Shown: positions 43,889-53,860 of the stretch, in pieces
How the letters are laid out: each line of letters opens with the position of its first letter
Numbering within the stretch: the first letter of the stretch is position 1
Assembly (NCBI RefSeq): GCF_000239775.1
Contig: NZ_CAFI01000453.1
Location: 1-55,772 of the forward strand
Reading direction: 5' to 3'
Origin: Bradyrhizobium sp. ORS 375
Lineage (GTDB): Bacteria; Pseudomonadota; Alphaproteobacteria; Rhizobiales; Xanthobacteraceae
Length of the DNA: 55,772 nt
Program-made: the position numbers and the translations under genes
The notes under the pieces: model-generated
Seen by the model: the letters and a program-made list of their open reading frames with translations, nothing else
Databases searched by the model: none
What the model was told of the DNA's origin: nothing

Positions 43889-46063
43889 TTGCCCGTTCCG
43901 CTGACGACGCCAGCCTTCGGCCACGCTACTCTTGCGAATTGCGAGCGCGAACAGATTCATCTCGCAGGCTCGATCCAGCCGCATGGCATTCTGCTGGCGG
44001 TGAAGGAGCCCGATAACGTCGTCATCCAGGCCAGCATCAATGCGGCGGAGTTCCTGAACGTCAGCTCGGTGGTCGGACGTCCGCTGCGTGACCTCGGAGG
44101 TGACCTCGCGCTGCAGATCCTGCCGCATCTCAATGGTCCGCTGCATCTCGCGCCGATGACCCTGCGCTGCACCGCCGGCTCACCACCGCGCCGGGTGGAC
44201 TGCACTGTCCATCGCCCCTCCAACGGCGGGCTGATCGTCGAGCTGGAGCCGGCGACCAAGACCACCAACGTCGCGCCCGCGCTCGACGGCGCCTTCCATC
44301 GGATCACCTCGTCCTCCTCGCTTATCGGCCTTTGCGACGAGACGGCGACGATCTTCCGAGAGATCACCGGCTACGATCGCGTGATGGTCTATCGCTTCGA
44401 CGAGGAGGGCCATGGCGAGGTGCTGTCCGAGCGCCGGCGGCCGGACCTCGAGGCCTTTCTCGGCAACCGCTATCCGGCATCGGACATTCCGCAGATCGCG
44501 CGGCGGCTCTATGAGCGCAACCGCGTGCGCCTGCTGGTCGACGTCAACTACTCGCCGGTGCCGCTGCAGCCACGAATCTCGCCGCTGAACGGCCGCGACC
44601 TCGACATGTCCCTGAGCTGCCTGCGCAGCATGTCGCCGATCCATCAGAAATATCTGCAGAACATGGGCGTCGGCGCGACGCTGGTGTGCTCGCTGATGGT
44701 CAGCGGCCGGCTCTGGGGACTGATCGCCTGCCATCACTATGAGCCGCGGTTCGTGCCGTTCGACATCCGCGCCGCCGGCGAGGCGCTGGCCGAGACCTGC
44801 GCGATCCGCATCGCGGCGCTGGAGAGCTTTGCCCAGAGCCAGTCGGAGCTGGTGGTGCGCCGGCTGGAGCAGCGGCTGGTCGAGGCGGTATCGCGCGACG
44901 GCGAGTGGCAGGCCGCCTTGTTCGATGGCTCGCAATCCCTGCTGCAGCCGCTCGGCGCGAGCGGCGCGGCGCTCCTGTTCGAGGGCCAGGTGATGACCGC
45001 CGGCGACGTGCCGTCGACGCAGCGCATCCGCGACCTCGCCAGCTGGCTCGATCGCCGACGCAAGGCGCCGGACGCGCCGGCGCAAGGGCTGACGGTGACG
45101 GCCTCGCTGACGCTCGACGAGCCGTCCTTCGCCGACATTCGCTCGATTGCCTCTGGCCTGATCGCCGCGCCGCTGTCGGCCAGCGAGGGCGAGTATCTGC
45201 TGTGGTTTCGGCCGGAGCAGGTACGGACGGTGACCTGGGGCGGCGATCCGCTCAAGGCGGTCATCATCGGCGACGATCCGTCCGATCTGTCGCCGCGGCG
45301 CTCCTTCGCGCAATGGCATCAGCTGGTCGAGGGCAAGTCCGAGCCATGGTCGCCGGCGGAGCTCGCCTCGGCGCGGCTGGTCAGCGAGACTGTCGCCGAC
45401 GTCGCGCTGCAGTTGCGCTCGGTGCGCATGGTGATCGCGCAGGACCAGCTCGCCACGATCAGCGCCCAGGTGCTGCGCTCGGAGCAGCCGGTGATCATCG
45501 CCGACGTCGAGGGCCGCATCCTGCTGATGAACGAAGCGTTCGAGCAGCAGCTGCGGGCGTCCCATCCGCACATCCCCCACTTGCGCGACCTCTCTAGCTA
45601 CTGCACCGCGCCGGCCGAATTCCGCGCCAATCTCGACGACCTCATGCGCAACAAGCGCAGCTGGCGCGGCGAGCTGACCTTGACCGGCGGCGCCTCGCCG
45701 CAGCGGCCGCTGATGGTGCGCGCCGATCCGGTGATCGCCCCGCATGACCGCGTGCTCGGCTTCGTGCTGATCTTCTCCGACCTCACCGAGCGCAAGACCG
45801 CAGAAGCCGCGCGCGCCCGCTTCCAGGAGGAGATCGACGGCGCCCGCCGTCCGAGCCTGCGGCTCGATCAGAGCGCCAGCCTGATCTACAAGGAGCTCGC
45901 CGCCTCCACCGTCGAGAACGCCCAGCTCGCCGCGCTCGAAGTCACGCATGGCGCCGAGGCCGGCAGCATGCCGGAGATGCTGGAGAGCATCCGCAACTCG
46001 ACGGCCAGGACCCTGGGGATTCTCGAGCATCTGGTGTGGTATCGCTCGCAGAGCGAGGAGTGA
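43889..46063 (+). CDS. bphP: Bacteriophytochrome BphP without kinase domain
   Basis: The product of 724 residues starts with TTG immediately after the ppsR2 stop, with GGGGAG upstream. Cys18 (LANCEREQIHLAGSIQPHG) is the biliverdin attachment site in the PAS domain; the GAF domain carries PASDIPQ (residues 196-202) and LIACHHYEPR; a PHY domain follows. The output is a PAS domain (EQPVIIADVEGRILLMNEAFEQQL) and a short helical tail (MPEMLESIRNSTARTLGILEHL). No histidine-kinase H-box or ATPase domain is present. Such proteins bind PpsR directly and switch photosystem genes on in far-red light. Confidence 0.96.
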   Translation: MPVPLTTPAFGHATLANCEREQIHLAGSIQPHGILLAVKEPDNVVIQASINAAEFLNVSSVVGRPLRDLGGDLALQILPHLNGPLHLAPMTLRCTAGSPPRRVDCTVHRPSNGGLIVELEPATKTTNVAPALDGAFHRITSSSSLIGLCDETATIFREITGYDRVMVYRFDEEGHGEVLSERRRPDLEAFLGNRYPASDIPQIARRLYERNRVRLLVDVNYSPVPLQPRISPLNGRDLDMSLSCLRSMSPIHQKYLQNMGVGATLVCSLMVSGRLWGLIACHHYEPRFVPFDIRAAGEALAETCAIRIAALESFAQSQSELVVRRLEQRLVEAVSRDGEWQAALFDGSQSLLQPLGASGAALLFEGQVMTAGDVPSTQRIRDLASWLDRRRKAPDAPAQGLTVTASLTLDEPSFADIRSIASGLIAAPLSASEGEYLLWFRPEQVRTVTWGGDPLKAVIIGDDPSDLSPRRSFAQWHQLVEGKSEPWSPAELASARLVSETVADVALQLRSVRMVIAQDQLATISAQVLRSEQPVIIADVEGRILLMNEAFEQQLRASHPHIPHLRDLSSYCTAPAEFRANLDDLMRNKRSWRGELTLTGGASPQRPLMVRADPVIAPHDRVLGFVLIFSDLTERKTAEAARARFQEEIDGARRPSLRLDQSASLIYKELAASTVENAQLAALEVTHGAEAGSMPEMLESIRNSTARTLGILEHLVWYRSQSEE

Positions 46064-46086
46064 CGTAAAAGAACGTTTGTCGAGCG

Positions 46087-46105
46087 CGGCCCCTTATTCG
46101 GGCCG
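46087..46105 (+). terminator. Hairpin after bphP
   Basis: CGGCCC-CTTATTC-GGGCCG is a 6-bp GC stem with a 7-base loop, 23 bases after the bphP stop. There is no T tract; it may also act on the converging hmuO transcript. Confidence 0.4.
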
Positions 46106-46170
46106 TAACCGCATTCACGATGTCACACGCGCTTTAGCTATGTCGCTCGAAATCTTACCGCGCTCACGGT

Positions 46171-46203
46171 CTACTCCCTCCCCCTTGCGGGGAGGGGAGC
46201 CCA
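46171..46203. repeat. Hairpin repeat in the bphP-hmuO spacer
   Basis: CTCCCTCCCCCTTGCGGGGA continuing to GGGGAGCCC forms an imperfect GC-rich hairpin. It resembles a repeat common between rhizobial genes and the segment inside bchB. It lies between converging genes. Confidence 0.5.
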
Positions 46204-46297
46204 CCGTCGCCGCGGAGGCAGACGGGCTCCACCTGCTGTCGGGCTCGAGCGGGTCGTTCAAACACGAGAGTGCCGTAAGCAAGCGCCTGCGCCTGCC

Positions 46298-46981
46298 CTA
46301 GCAGCCTAGTCGCGCCGCCTCGAGCAGCGCCTGCGACAGGCTGATGTTCAGCTGGAACGCCGTGGCCGCTTCCTCAACGACCGCGTCATGCTGGGCCATC
46401 GCAGCGCCGGCCCGCTCCAGCGCCTCGCGGTACTCGTTCTTGAACCGCGGGATGTCAGCGATCTCCGGAAACTCGTAGAACGACAGCGCGTCGGGCTCGA
46501 GCCCGAGCGAGCGTGCAAGGATCTTCTTGATGATCTGGCCGCCGCTGAGGTCGCCGAGATAGCGGGTATAGGCGTGCGCAAGCAGCGGATGACCGGAGCC
46601 AGATCCCGCTTCCCGGATGGCCCGGACATAGGCGATCGCTTCGGGCAGCAGCGGCAGATCGCTCGCCTCGAGCGCTGCGAGATCAGCCTTGATCGCAGCA
46701 CACCGATGCAGCTCCGGCCGCACCGTCGGGCCGACCACCGGCGAAGCCTGGTGACGCAGGAGCTCCGCTTCGAGCGCCTCATAAACAGGCAGCAGATTGC
46801 GCAGCAGCAGCGCGTAGGCCTGGACGGTGCCGCGGCCACGCAACAGCTCGGCGACGACGCCGGTCCGCTCCGCGGTCACGTGCAGCGTCTTGGTGCGCTC
46901 GCGCATGGCTTCCAAAAGATTGGCCGGACGCGTGCTGCGCCCGGCCAGATCGACTTGATCAGATTCAACTCTGTCCAACAT
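46298..46981 (-). CDS. hmuO: Heme oxygenase HmuO (biliverdin-forming)
   Basis: The product of 227 residues opens heme to biliverdin, the BphP chromophore. The proximal His is His34 (TKTLHVTAE) and the distal helix carries YTRYLGDLSGGQIIKKI. It starts 18 bases after pufM on the same strand and so appears to be the last gene of the puf operon, and it converges on bphP. The start codon has no strong ribosome site. The pairing of chromophore-making enzyme and photoreceptor is clear by context. Confidence 0.93.
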   Translation of the reverse strand: MLDRVESDQVDLAGRSTRPANLLEAMRERTKTLHVTAERTGVVAELLRGRGTVQAYALLLRNLLPVYEALEAELLRHQASPVVGPTVRPELHRCAAIKADLAALEASDLPLLPEAIAYVRAIREAGSGSGHPLLAHAYTRYLGDLSGGQIIKKILARSLGLEPDALSFYEFPEIADIPRFKNEYREALERAGAAMAQHDAVVEEAATAFQLNISLSQALLEAARLGC

Positions 46982-46999
46982 TACAAGACCTGCAGGACT

Positions 47000-47926
47000 T
47001 CAGCGCGCCGGCGCCAGCCCGTGTTTCACGCCCCACTCGAACCAATTGTCGACGACGGTGCCCGACAGTAGGATACCGATGCCGCCGGTCAAGGTGCAAA
47101 GCACAGCGAACCACCAGGCCCAGCGATGGATCGACTCGGCCGTCGCGTTGAAGCCCATCGTCCAGCGCCAGAACAGCGCACCACGCTCGAACGCCGTGCC
47201 GCGGTCGACGATCTGCTCCAGCTCACGCTCGCCGCCATAGCGGCTGATCGCCAGCACTGTTGCACCATGCATCGCGAACAGCAGCGCCGATCCGTACAGG
47301 AAGGCGATCGAGAGCATGTGGAACGGGTTGTAGAACAGATTGCCGTGGGTGATGGAGAAGTTGTTGGTCCAGTCGAGATGCGGGAAGATCCCGAACGGCA
47401 CCGCCTCGCTCCAGCTTCCCATGAAGATCGGCCGGATGAAGCCGAGCACGAGATAGAGCCAGATTGCGGAAGCGAACGCCCACGAGACATGCGTGCCGAG
47501 GCCGAGCGCCCGCGCGCGGCGATAGGTGCGTGCCCACCACAACAGGATCGACGTGGTCAGGAAGAAGCCGGCCATCAGCCACCAGCCGCCCTCCTGCAGC
47601 GGCGGGAAGATCTGCAGACCGTATTCCGGTGCCGGCGGCTGCAGCGCCAGCCACGGGAACTGTCGGATGAACTCGAGCGGACTCCAGTTCACCGACGCCA
47701 GCATATTGAGACCGATGATCTCGATCGCGGCGAAGCCACTCATCAGCGAGGCCAGGCCGAGGAAGCCGAGATAGACCGGGCCGACCTGGGCGTCGCCGAG
47801 TTTGCCGAACCAATAGTTGAAGCTGCCCTTGCCGAGCCGCTCCCAGACACCCGGCTCGATCGGGATGCCCGGATAGATCGCACTACGAACTTGGATCTGC
47901 GTGAAGATGTTCTGGTATTGGGCCAT
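47000..47926 (-). CDS. pufM: Photosynthetic reaction centre M subunit
   Basis: The product of 308 residues has five membrane helices. The histidine-rich core [39 protein letters not shown] contains ligands for the special pair, accessory pigment and iron, with the last His in [13 protein letters not shown]. There is no C-terminal extension of the kind seen where a tetraheme PufC is bound, and no pufC follows. It lies 18 bases after pufL. Confidence 0.98.
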   Translation of the reverse strand: MAQYQNIFTQIQVRSAIYPGIPIEPGVWERLGKGSFNYWFGKLGDAQVGPVYLGFLGLASLMSGFAAIEIIGLNMLASVNWSPLEFIRQFPWLALQPPAPEYGLQIFPPLQEGGWWLMAGFFLTTSILLWWARTYRRARALGLGTHVSWAFASAIWLYLVLGFIRPIFMGSWSEAVPFGIFPHLDWTNNFSITHGNLFYNPFHMLSIAFLYGSALLFAMHGATVLAISRYGGERELEQIVDRGTAFERGALFWRWTMGFNATAESIHRWAWWFAVLCTLTGGIGILLSGTVVDNWFEWGVKHGLAPAR

Positions 47927-47944
47927 GACGACCTCTCCTTGAAC

Positions 47945-48787
47945 TCATTGCGGCGACCAGATCGGGACCCTGCGCCACCATTCCCACCAATCCGACCAGG
48001 CATTGCCTTCCGGCAGCAGCCATGCGGGACCGGAGATGACAATGCAGACGGCGCTGAAGAACACGGCCGACAGCGCCAGGAACAGGCCCAGGCGATGGAT
48101 GCCGAGCGTGCCGATGGAGTAGCCGAGGAGATCGCGGAACATGGTGTTCTCATGCTCCGGCGACTTCATCTCCTGGCCCTTGCCGGGATTGGCAGCCGAC
48201 AGGATCAGCGAGCCGTGCAGCGCGAGCGCGAGACACGTCGTGAAGAAGAACGTGATCGCGATCATGTGCGCGGGATTGTAGTGGAAGTTGCCGAACTGAT
48301 AGCCGGTGTTCGACACCCAATCGAGATGGGTGATGATCCCGTAGGGGAAGGCGTAGCTCCACGAGCCCATCAGCACCGGACGGATCACCTCCAGCGTGAA
48401 ATAGGCGAAGATCGCAAAGCCGAAGGCGAACGGCACGTGGTAGCCGATCGCGAGCTTGCGGCAGATCTCCACCTCGCGCAGCGCCCATGAGACGAACGCG
48501 CCGTGCGCGCACACGGTGATGAGCTGCCAGAAGCCGCCCTCCGTGAGTGGAGCGAACGACAGTCCGTATTTGGCGTCGGGCGGATTGATACTGATCTGCC
48601 AGAGATTCCAGGTCGGTCCGAGCGCCGTGGCATAGAGGATCAGCGCCACGCCGACGAAGGTGAAAAAGATCGTCGTCACGCCGAAAAAGCCGACGTAGAA
48701 CGGTCCGATCCAGAAATCGAAGAGATCGCCGCCGATCAACGTGCCGCCGCGGACGCGGTATTTTCGTTCAAAGCTGAGCATTGCCAT
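47945..48787 (-). CDS. pufL: Photosynthetic reaction centre L subunit
   Basis: The product of 280 residues has five membrane helices. [39 protein letters not shown] contains the pigment and iron ligands; [18 protein letters not shown] is the usual N-terminus. The start at 48787 has GGAGG upstream. A 179-bp hairpin-bearing spacer separates it from pufA. Confidence 0.98.
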   Translation of the reverse strand: MAMLSFERKYRVRGGTLIGGDLFDFWIGPFYVGFFGVTTIFFTFVGVALILYATALGPTWNLWQISINPPDAKYGLSFAPLTEGGFWQLITVCAHGAFVSWALREVEICRKLAIGYHVPFAFGFAIFAYFTLEVIRPVLMGSWSYAFPYGIITHLDWVSNTGYQFGNFHYNPAHMIAITFFFTTCLALALHGSLILSAANPGKGQEMKSPEHENTMFRDLLGYSIGTLGIHRLGLFLALSAVFFSAVCIVISGPAWLLPEGNAWSDWWEWWRRVPIWSPQ

Positions 48788-48853
48788 CGGTCCTGCCTCC
48801 GCTGCCCGTCGCTCGATATGTGACGTGTCGTATCGCGAGGTCGTGAACTCGTA

Positions 48854-48876
48854 GAGCTCCAGATGATTTGGAGCTC
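48854..48876 (-). other. Hairpin 2 in the pufA-pufL spacer
   Basis: A perfect 8-bp stem (GAGCTCCA at 48854-48861, TGGAGCTC at 48869-48876) with a 7-base loop lies between the larger hairpin and pufL. Confidence 0.7.
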
Positions 48877-48901
48877 CGGAGATTTGAAAGCGTGGAGATC
48901 T

Positions 48902-48948
48902 GGGAAGCGGGCGAGCAAGGTCTGCCGCCGAGCTGACGCCCGCTTCCC
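48902..48948 (-). other. Hairpin 1 in the pufA-pufL spacer (mRNA stabiliser)
   Basis: A perfect 12-bp stem, GGGAAGCGGGCG at 48902-48913 and CGCCCGCTTCCC at 48937-48948, begins 18 bases after the pufA stop. In other purple bacteria a hairpin here protects the pufBA message so that LH1 is made in excess over the reaction centre. Confidence 0.8.
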
Positions 48949-48966
48949 ATTGTTGGAGCCGAAGCT

Positions 48967-49155
48967 CTAGGTGAGCTTCACCGGCGTGACCGGAGCGGAG
49001 ATCGACGACGTCTTCGCCGCGCGAGGTCCTTCCAGCCAGTTGAAGCGGTTCGTGCTGAGCAGGATGAAGTGAATCACCAATGCCAGACCGAACAGAAACA
49101 CGCCGAGAGCCACGAGAACCCTGCGGGGATCGAACAGCAACCACAAGCGCCACAT
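48967..49155 (-). CDS. pufA: LH1 antenna alpha polypeptide
   Basis: The product of 62 residues starts with [35 protein letters not shown], a single membrane helix with His29 as the bacteriochlorophyll ligand, then a periplasmic Pro/Ser/Thr tail. AGGAG precedes the start. It lies 16 bases after pufB. Confidence 0.97.
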   Translation of the reverse strand: MWRLWLLFDPRRVLVALGVFLFGLALVIHFILLSTNRFNWLEGPRAAKTSSISAPVTPVKLT

Positions 49156-49171
49156 AGTTATCTCCTTTCGA

Positions 49172-49399
49172 TCAGGTCAGGTAGGAGAGCGCGAGCGTGG
49201 CGTAGTGGGTTGCCCCATCCAGCGCCGCCTTGTAGCCCGTCGGCCCCGGCAGCCAGGGACGCCACATCCAGGCGAGAATGTGGGCGACGATCGCGACCGC
49301 CGTGAAGACCACAAAGCTCGTCATGAAGATGCTATGGAATTCCCTAGCCTCCGCTTCGGTCAGCCCCGACAGAGAGCCTCCCTTGTTTGGTTCCACCAT
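49172..49399 (-). CDS. pufB: LH1 antenna beta polypeptide
   Basis: The product has 75 residues. [38 protein letters not shown] is the beta signature, with His40 as ligand and His22 near the membrane edge. The C-terminal extension ([24 protein letters not shown]) makes it longer than the 48 or so residues of Rhodobacter. AGGAGG lies 7 bases before the start. Confidence 0.96.
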   Translation of the reverse strand: MVEPNKGGSLSGLTEAEAREFHSIFMTSFVVFTAVAIVAHILAWMWRPWLPGPTGYKAALDGATHYATLALSYLT

Positions 49400-49570
49400 A
49401 GTAGTACCTCCTGGTGTTGGCCTTTCGGCCGGATGCCGCTCACCGAAATGAGCGGCGTCGAAGCGCCATCCCGTTGCCGGGATGACATCCGCGCGGCGAG
49501 CCGCGCGAATTTCTTGCAAGTCTTGCGGGGCCTGAACTCACGGCCCCGACGCTCGAAAACTTTCGGGACC

Positions 49571-49798
49571 TCACAGCCCCATGAACGACGAGGTCGCGCA
49601 GTTCGCGGCCTTGAGCCGCGCCTCGCCGAAGATCGCGCCGAGCGGCGCCGGACGATGGCCCGTGACGACAGAGCCGACCCGGCGCAGCACGCCCTCGACC
49701 ATCAGCACGGCGAAGCACACCGCGTAGACGAGGAGATATTCGATCCGCTCGCGCGATTTCGGCGCGACGTCACGATCCATGCGTTCGTATAACGACAT
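49571..49798 (-). CDS. pufQ: PufQ, small membrane protein of the puf operon
   Basis: The product has 75 residues with one membrane segment (IEYLLVYAVCFAVLMVEGVLRRVGS, about residues 18-42) and the conserved-looking ending IFGEARLKAANCATSSFMG. It lies between bchZ (32-bp gap) and pufB (171-bp gap), the standard position of pufQ, which affects bacteriochlorophyll supply. GGGAG lies 6 bases before the ATG. Frame-extended versions overlapping bchZ are rejected. Confidence 0.88.
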   Translation of the reverse strand: MSLYERMDRDVAPKSRERIEYLLVYAVCFAVLMVEGVLRRVGSVVTGHRPAPLGAIFGEARLKAANCATSSFMGL

Positions 49799-49830
49799 CG
49801 TCCTCTCCCTCTCCGCCTCGTCCCCTTTGC

Positions 49831-51282
49831 CTACGCCGCCTGGCCCGTTGCGAGCCGTGACCGCGCCTGCGCGAGAACGTCCTCCGTCACCTTGTCGAGC
49901 CCCGCCTGGCGCGCGCCGCGCTCGGCCGCGTCGCGCAGCCGTTTGGCCGCGGAAATCCGCACCAGCACCGGCTGCGTCTCGATGATCTGATCCAGCGCCA
50001 GCTTGGCGCCATCGTCCCATGGCAATTCACGCTCGAGACGCGCGGGCGTCGCTGCGATCTGGTCGAGCTGGGTTGCGAGCGGCAGGATGTTGAACAGCGC
50101 ATCGAACAGCGCGTTGCAGACCTCCTGCACGAGGTAGGTGGCGCCGGCATAGCCCATGAACGGCGTGCCGGTGTGGCGGCGGATCACCGTGCCCGGAAAC
50201 GACGCGGGGATGTAGATCGCGCGGTTGCCGGCTTCCGCCGCATACATGCGCTCATTGTAGCTGCCAAACAGCACCAGCGGCGGCCGCTCGTGGATCAGCT
50301 TGCGGATCGCGTCATTGTCGGTCTTGGCGCCGGCGCAGCGCGAGATTGCGAAGTGGCAGGGAAGACCAAGCTCGGTCTCCAGGAAATTGCGCAGGCCGCG
50401 CGCGTAGGTCTCGGAGGCGACGATGCCGAAGCTGGCCGTGCCGAAGAAGTCCTGCGTCACCGAGCGCCAGAGATCCCACACCGGCTTGATCGTGGTGTGC
50501 TTCTCGCGCGCGATGAACGGCTCCGGATCGAGGCCCGTGAGCTCGCCGAGCGAGCGCAGGAATTTGGTCGTCGAATGGAGCCCGATCGGCGCCTGCAGAT
50601 ACGGCCGCTCCAAGGTCTCGCACAGCAGCCGGCCGAACTCGCGGTACATGCAGATGTTGACGTCGGCATTGACCAGCTTGGGCACGTCGGCGACGTGGCT
50701 GCCGAGCGGAAACACCATGTTGATCTCGGCGCCGATGCCCTCGACCAGGCGACGGATCTCGGCGAGATCCGACGGCATGTTGAAGGTGCCGTAGATCGGG
50801 CCGATGATGTTGACGCGCGGCTTCTCGCCCTCGGCGCGCGGCTTGCGCTCGGGGATCTTGCGCAGGCCGTATTCGCTCCACAGCCAGCTCAGCGCGCGAT
50901 TGGCGCTCTGCCACTGGTCCTCGTCGATGGTGCGCGGCAGGAAGCGCTTGATGTTGGAGCCTTCGGGCGTGACGCCGCCGCCGATCATCTCGGCGATCGA
51001 GCCGGTGACGACCACGGCGGGCAGATCCGGATCGAGCGCGGCGCGGGCACGCTTCATCGCCTGCTCGGTGCCCTTCTGGCCGAGTTCGTCCTCGCCCAAT
51101 CCCGTGACGACGATCGGCAACTCGTGCGGCGGCAGGCCATCGGTGTAGTGCAGCACCGAGGTGACCGGCAGGTTCTCGCAGCCGACCGGGCCGTCGATGA
51201 TGACCTGCAGGCCCTTGATCGCGGTGAACGCGTAGACCGAGCCCCAATAGCCGCCGGCGCGATCGTGGTCGAGGATCAGCAT
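49831..51282 (-). CDS. bchZ: Chlorophyllide a reductase subunit BchZ
   Basis: The product of 483 residues is the nitrogenase-like partner of BchY that reduces the C7-C8 bond (ring B) to give the bacteriochlorin. Cys in [20 protein letters not shown] and the [30 protein letters not shown] segment identify it. The start at 51282 overlaps the bchY stop by one base (TGATG), with GGAG 8 bases upstream. Confidence 0.97.
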   Translation of the reverse strand: MLILDHDRAGGYWGSVYAFTAIKGLQVIIDGPVGCENLPVTSVLHYTDGLPPHELPIVVTGLGEDELGQKGTEQAMKRARAALDPDLPAVVVTGSIAEMIGGGVTPEGSNIKRFLPRTIDEDQWQSANRALSWLWSEYGLRKIPERKPRAEGEKPRVNIIGPIYGTFNMPSDLAEIRRLVEGIGAEINMVFPLGSHVADVPKLVNADVNICMYREFGRLLCETLERPYLQAPIGLHSTTKFLRSLGELTGLDPEPFIAREKHTTIKPVWDLWRSVTQDFFGTASFGIVASETYARGLRNFLETELGLPCHFAISRCAGAKTDNDAIRKLIHERPPLVLFGSYNERMYAAEAGNRAIYIPASFPGTVIRRHTGTPFMGYAGATYLVQEVCNALFDALFNILPLATQLDQIAATPARLERELPWDDGAKLALDQIIETQPVLVRISAAKRLRDAAERGARQAGLDKVTEDVLAQARSRLATGQAA

Positions 51283-52829
51283 CACACCATCTCCTCGGAC
51301 TTGCGCTTCTTCGTCTGCGCCGCGACCGCCTTGCGGTACTTGTCGCGGAAATCGGGCCGCGCGACAGGGGTCCCCTGCCACACGCCCGCGGTGTCGCCCT
51401 CACCGACACCTTCGAAGAAGTCGCGCATCTCGTCGAAGCGCGCCTTGCCTGCGATCGCCGCGTTGACGACCTGCGCCAGCGAGCCGGCACCGGAGACGCC
51501 GAACAGCGGCCGCGCCGAGATCAGGTTGGTGAAGTACAGCGAGGGAATCGCGCGCGCCTTCGCCTTCTGCACGACGGGCGTGGTGCCGATCGCGAGATCG
51601 GGCGCGAACTCGTCGACGGCCGCGAGATCCTGCTCCAGCGAGGCCCGGTACTGCACGCGCACGCCGCGAGCTTCCAGCCAGGCGCAGTCGGCCTCCGACC
51701 AGCGCGTGCGCGGGCACGCGGTGCCGACATAGCGCAGGTCGGCGCCGCTCTCGACCAGCAGACGGGCGACCAGCAGCTCAGAGCCCTCATAGCCCGACAG
51801 CGTGATGCGGCCGCGGATCGGCGCCGATGCAAGCGCGCCGCGGATCGCCGGCAGCGCCGCATTCTTCGCCGCGTCGATCTGCGCGCGGCCGACGCCGCAG
51901 GTCATGCCGACCGCCTCGAGCCAGTCCGCGGTGCCGTCGCAACCGACCGGCGCGGAGCCGACGATCGGCCGGCCCGCCGCCTCGAACTCGCGGATCGAGG
52001 CCGTGTAGAACGGATGAATGGCCGCCACCGCTGCGCAGTCGAGCGCACTATACAGCTCGCGCCATTCGCGCGTCGGCACGGTCGGGCCCGCGGCGAGACC
52101 GAGCGGCGCCAGCAGCATGCCGATGCCGACGGGGTCGGCCGGGAACATCTCGCCGAGCAAGGTGATCGTCGGCTTGTCAGTCCGCGGCGCGCGCGGCGCC
52201 TGCACCGGCCCCTGCTCCGCCTCGCGCCGCGCATAGTTCAGCATCGCGCCGGCAAGCACGTCCTTGGCCTCGGCATGGGTGGGCACGCCGAAGCCGGGCA
52301 CGTCGATGCCGATGATGCGCACGCCGTTGATCTCCTTCGGCAGGATCTGCAGCGGCACGCCCGATGCGGTGGGGACGCAGAGATTGATGATGACGACGCA
52401 GTCGTAGTTCGCGGGGTCCGCGAGCTTGAACACGGCGTCGCGGATGTCCTCGAACAGTTTTCCGGTGACCAGCGTCTCCGAGTTGAACGGGACGTAGCCG
52501 ACGCTGCGCCGCGCGCCGTAGAAGTGCGAGGTGAAGGTGAGACCATAGACGCAGCAGGCCGAGCCGGACAGCACGGTCGCGGTGCGGCGCATGCGCAATC
52601 CCACGCGCAGCGAGCCGAACGCAGGGCACATGCTCTGCGGCTGGTCGTGCGGCCCGGCCGGATAGTCGGCCGCATAGCGCGCCAGGACCTCGCTCTTGCC
52701 GGCGGCGTCGGCGGCCTTCTTGAGCTCGGCCTTGCCGGCATGGCAGCCGAGCGCCTCGGGCTGCGCCGGCATGCCTGCCGCCGCGCCGCTCTCCGCGCTC
52801 ACCGCCTGATGGACCACCGCATCGCTCAT
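51282..52829 (-). CDS. bchY: Chlorophyllide a reductase subunit BchY
   Basis: The product has 515 residues. The cysteine-bearing segments [33 protein letters not shown] and [14 protein letters not shown] suggest the Fe-S cluster shared with BchZ. The first 60 or so residues are a variable Ala/Glu-rich tail. It lies 32 bases after bchX in the bchCXYZ order. Confidence 0.97.
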   Translation of the reverse strand: MSDAVVHQAVSAESGAAAGMPAQPEALGCHAGKAELKKAADAAGKSEVLARYAADYPAGPHDQPQSMCPAFGSLRVGLRMRRTATVLSGSACCVYGLTFTSHFYGARRSVGYVPFNSETLVTGKLFEDIRDAVFKLADPANYDCVVIINLCVPTASGVPLQILPKEINGVRIIGIDVPGFGVPTHAEAKDVLAGAMLNYARREAEQGPVQAPRAPRTDKPTITLLGEMFPADPVGIGMLLAPLGLAAGPTVPTREWRELYSALDCAAVAAIHPFYTASIREFEAAGRPIVGSAPVGCDGTADWLEAVGMTCGVGRAQIDAAKNAALPAIRGALASAPIRGRITLSGYEGSELLVARLLVESGADLRYVGTACPRTRWSEADCAWLEARGVRVQYRASLEQDLAAVDEFAPDLAIGTTPVVQKAKARAIPSLYFTNLISARPLFGVSGAGSLAQVVNAAIAGKARFDEMRDFFEGVGEGDTAGVWQGTPVARPDFRDKYRKAVAAQTKKRKSEEMV

Positions 52830-52861
52830 TGCACTAGCTTCCGCTGCTCAGCACGCACTGA

Positions 52862-53860
52862 TCACACATTGTCGTAGATCACTTCGAGCGACGGCTTGTT
52901 CACCGCCGTGCTGCCGCACATGTCCTCGAGCGTCGCCTGCTCCAGCACGACATCGCGGCCAACATCCGAGGCCTTGAACAGGCCGAGCAGGCCGTCCTGC
53001 GTCAGGGGATGCGGATGCTGCGGCGGCGCCTCGGCGACATTGGTCGCAAGCAGCTCGAACAGCGGCGCCCAGGGCGTGCCGGGCCTGCCGATGATCTGAT
53101 AGCTCGCGCTCTTGCGGCGGATGTCGTCGTCGGCCGGGATCGAGGCCAGCACCGGAATGCCAACGGCATCGGCAAAGGCCTGCGCCTCGCCGGTGCCGTC
53201 GTCCTTGTTGATGACGATGCCGGCGACGCCGACATTGCCGCCGAGCTTGCGGAAGTACTCCACCGCCGAGCAGACATTGTTGGCGACGTAGAGCGACTGC
53301 AGATCGTTGGAGCCGACGATGATCACCTTCTGGCACATGTCGCGCGCGATCGGCAGGCCGAAGCCGCCGCAGACGACGTCGCCGAGGAAATCGAGCAGGA
53401 CGTAGTCGAAACCCCAATCGTGGAAGCCGAGCTTCTCGATCAGCTCGAAGCCGTGGATGATGCCGCGCCCGCCGCAGCCGCGGCCGACCTCGGGACCGCC
53501 GAGCTCCATCGCGAACACGCCGTCGCGCTTGAAGCAGACGTCGCCGATCTTGACCTCCTCGCCGGCGAGCTTCTTCTTCGACGAGGTCTCCAAGATGGTC
53601 GGGCAGGCGCGGCCGCCGAACAGCAGCGAGGTCGTATCGCTCTTCGGATCACAGCCGATCAGCAGCACCTTCTTGCCCTGCTGCGCCATCATGTAGGACA
53701 GGTTGGCGAGCGTGAAACTCTTGCCGATGCCGCCCTTGCCGTAGATCGCGATGATCTGCGTCGTCTTCTTTGGCGCGGCCGTTACCGGCGCATCCGGCTC
53801 GATGGCGGCCTCAGCGCGCAGGGCATCCGTCATCGCACTGATCTTGGTCGGGGCGTTCAT
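52862..53860 (-). CDS. bchX: Chlorophyllide a reductase iron protein BchX
   Basis: The product has 332 residues with the P-loop GKGGIGKS at 41-48. The cluster cysteines lie in LGGPEVGRGCGGRG and [13 protein letters not shown]; it is a NifH/BchL homologue delivering electrons to BchYZ. The start at 53860 overlaps the bchC stop (ATGA) and has GGAGAG upstream; ATG 53896 has no ribosome site. Confidence 0.97.
   Translation of the reverse strand: MNAPTKISAMTDALRAEAAIEPDAPVTAAPKKTTQIIAIYGKGGIGKSFTLANLSYMMAQQGKKVLLIGCDPKSDTTSLLFGGRACPTILETSSKKKLAGEEVKIGDVCFKRDGVFAMELGGPEVGRGCGGRGIIHGFELIEKLGFHDWGFDYVLLDFLGDVVCGGFGLPIARDMCQKVIIVGSNDLQSLYVANNVCSAVEYFRKLGGNVGVAGIVINKDDGTGEAQAFADAVGIPVLASIPADDDIRRKSASYQIIGRPGTPWAPLFELLATNVAEAPPQHPHPLTQDGLLGLFKASDVGRDVVLEQATLEDMCGSTAVNKPSLEVIYDNV

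Noticed and set aside
46982-46999. Search for pufC or pufX after pufM
   Set aside because: Only 18 bases separate pufM from hmuO; there is no room for either gene.
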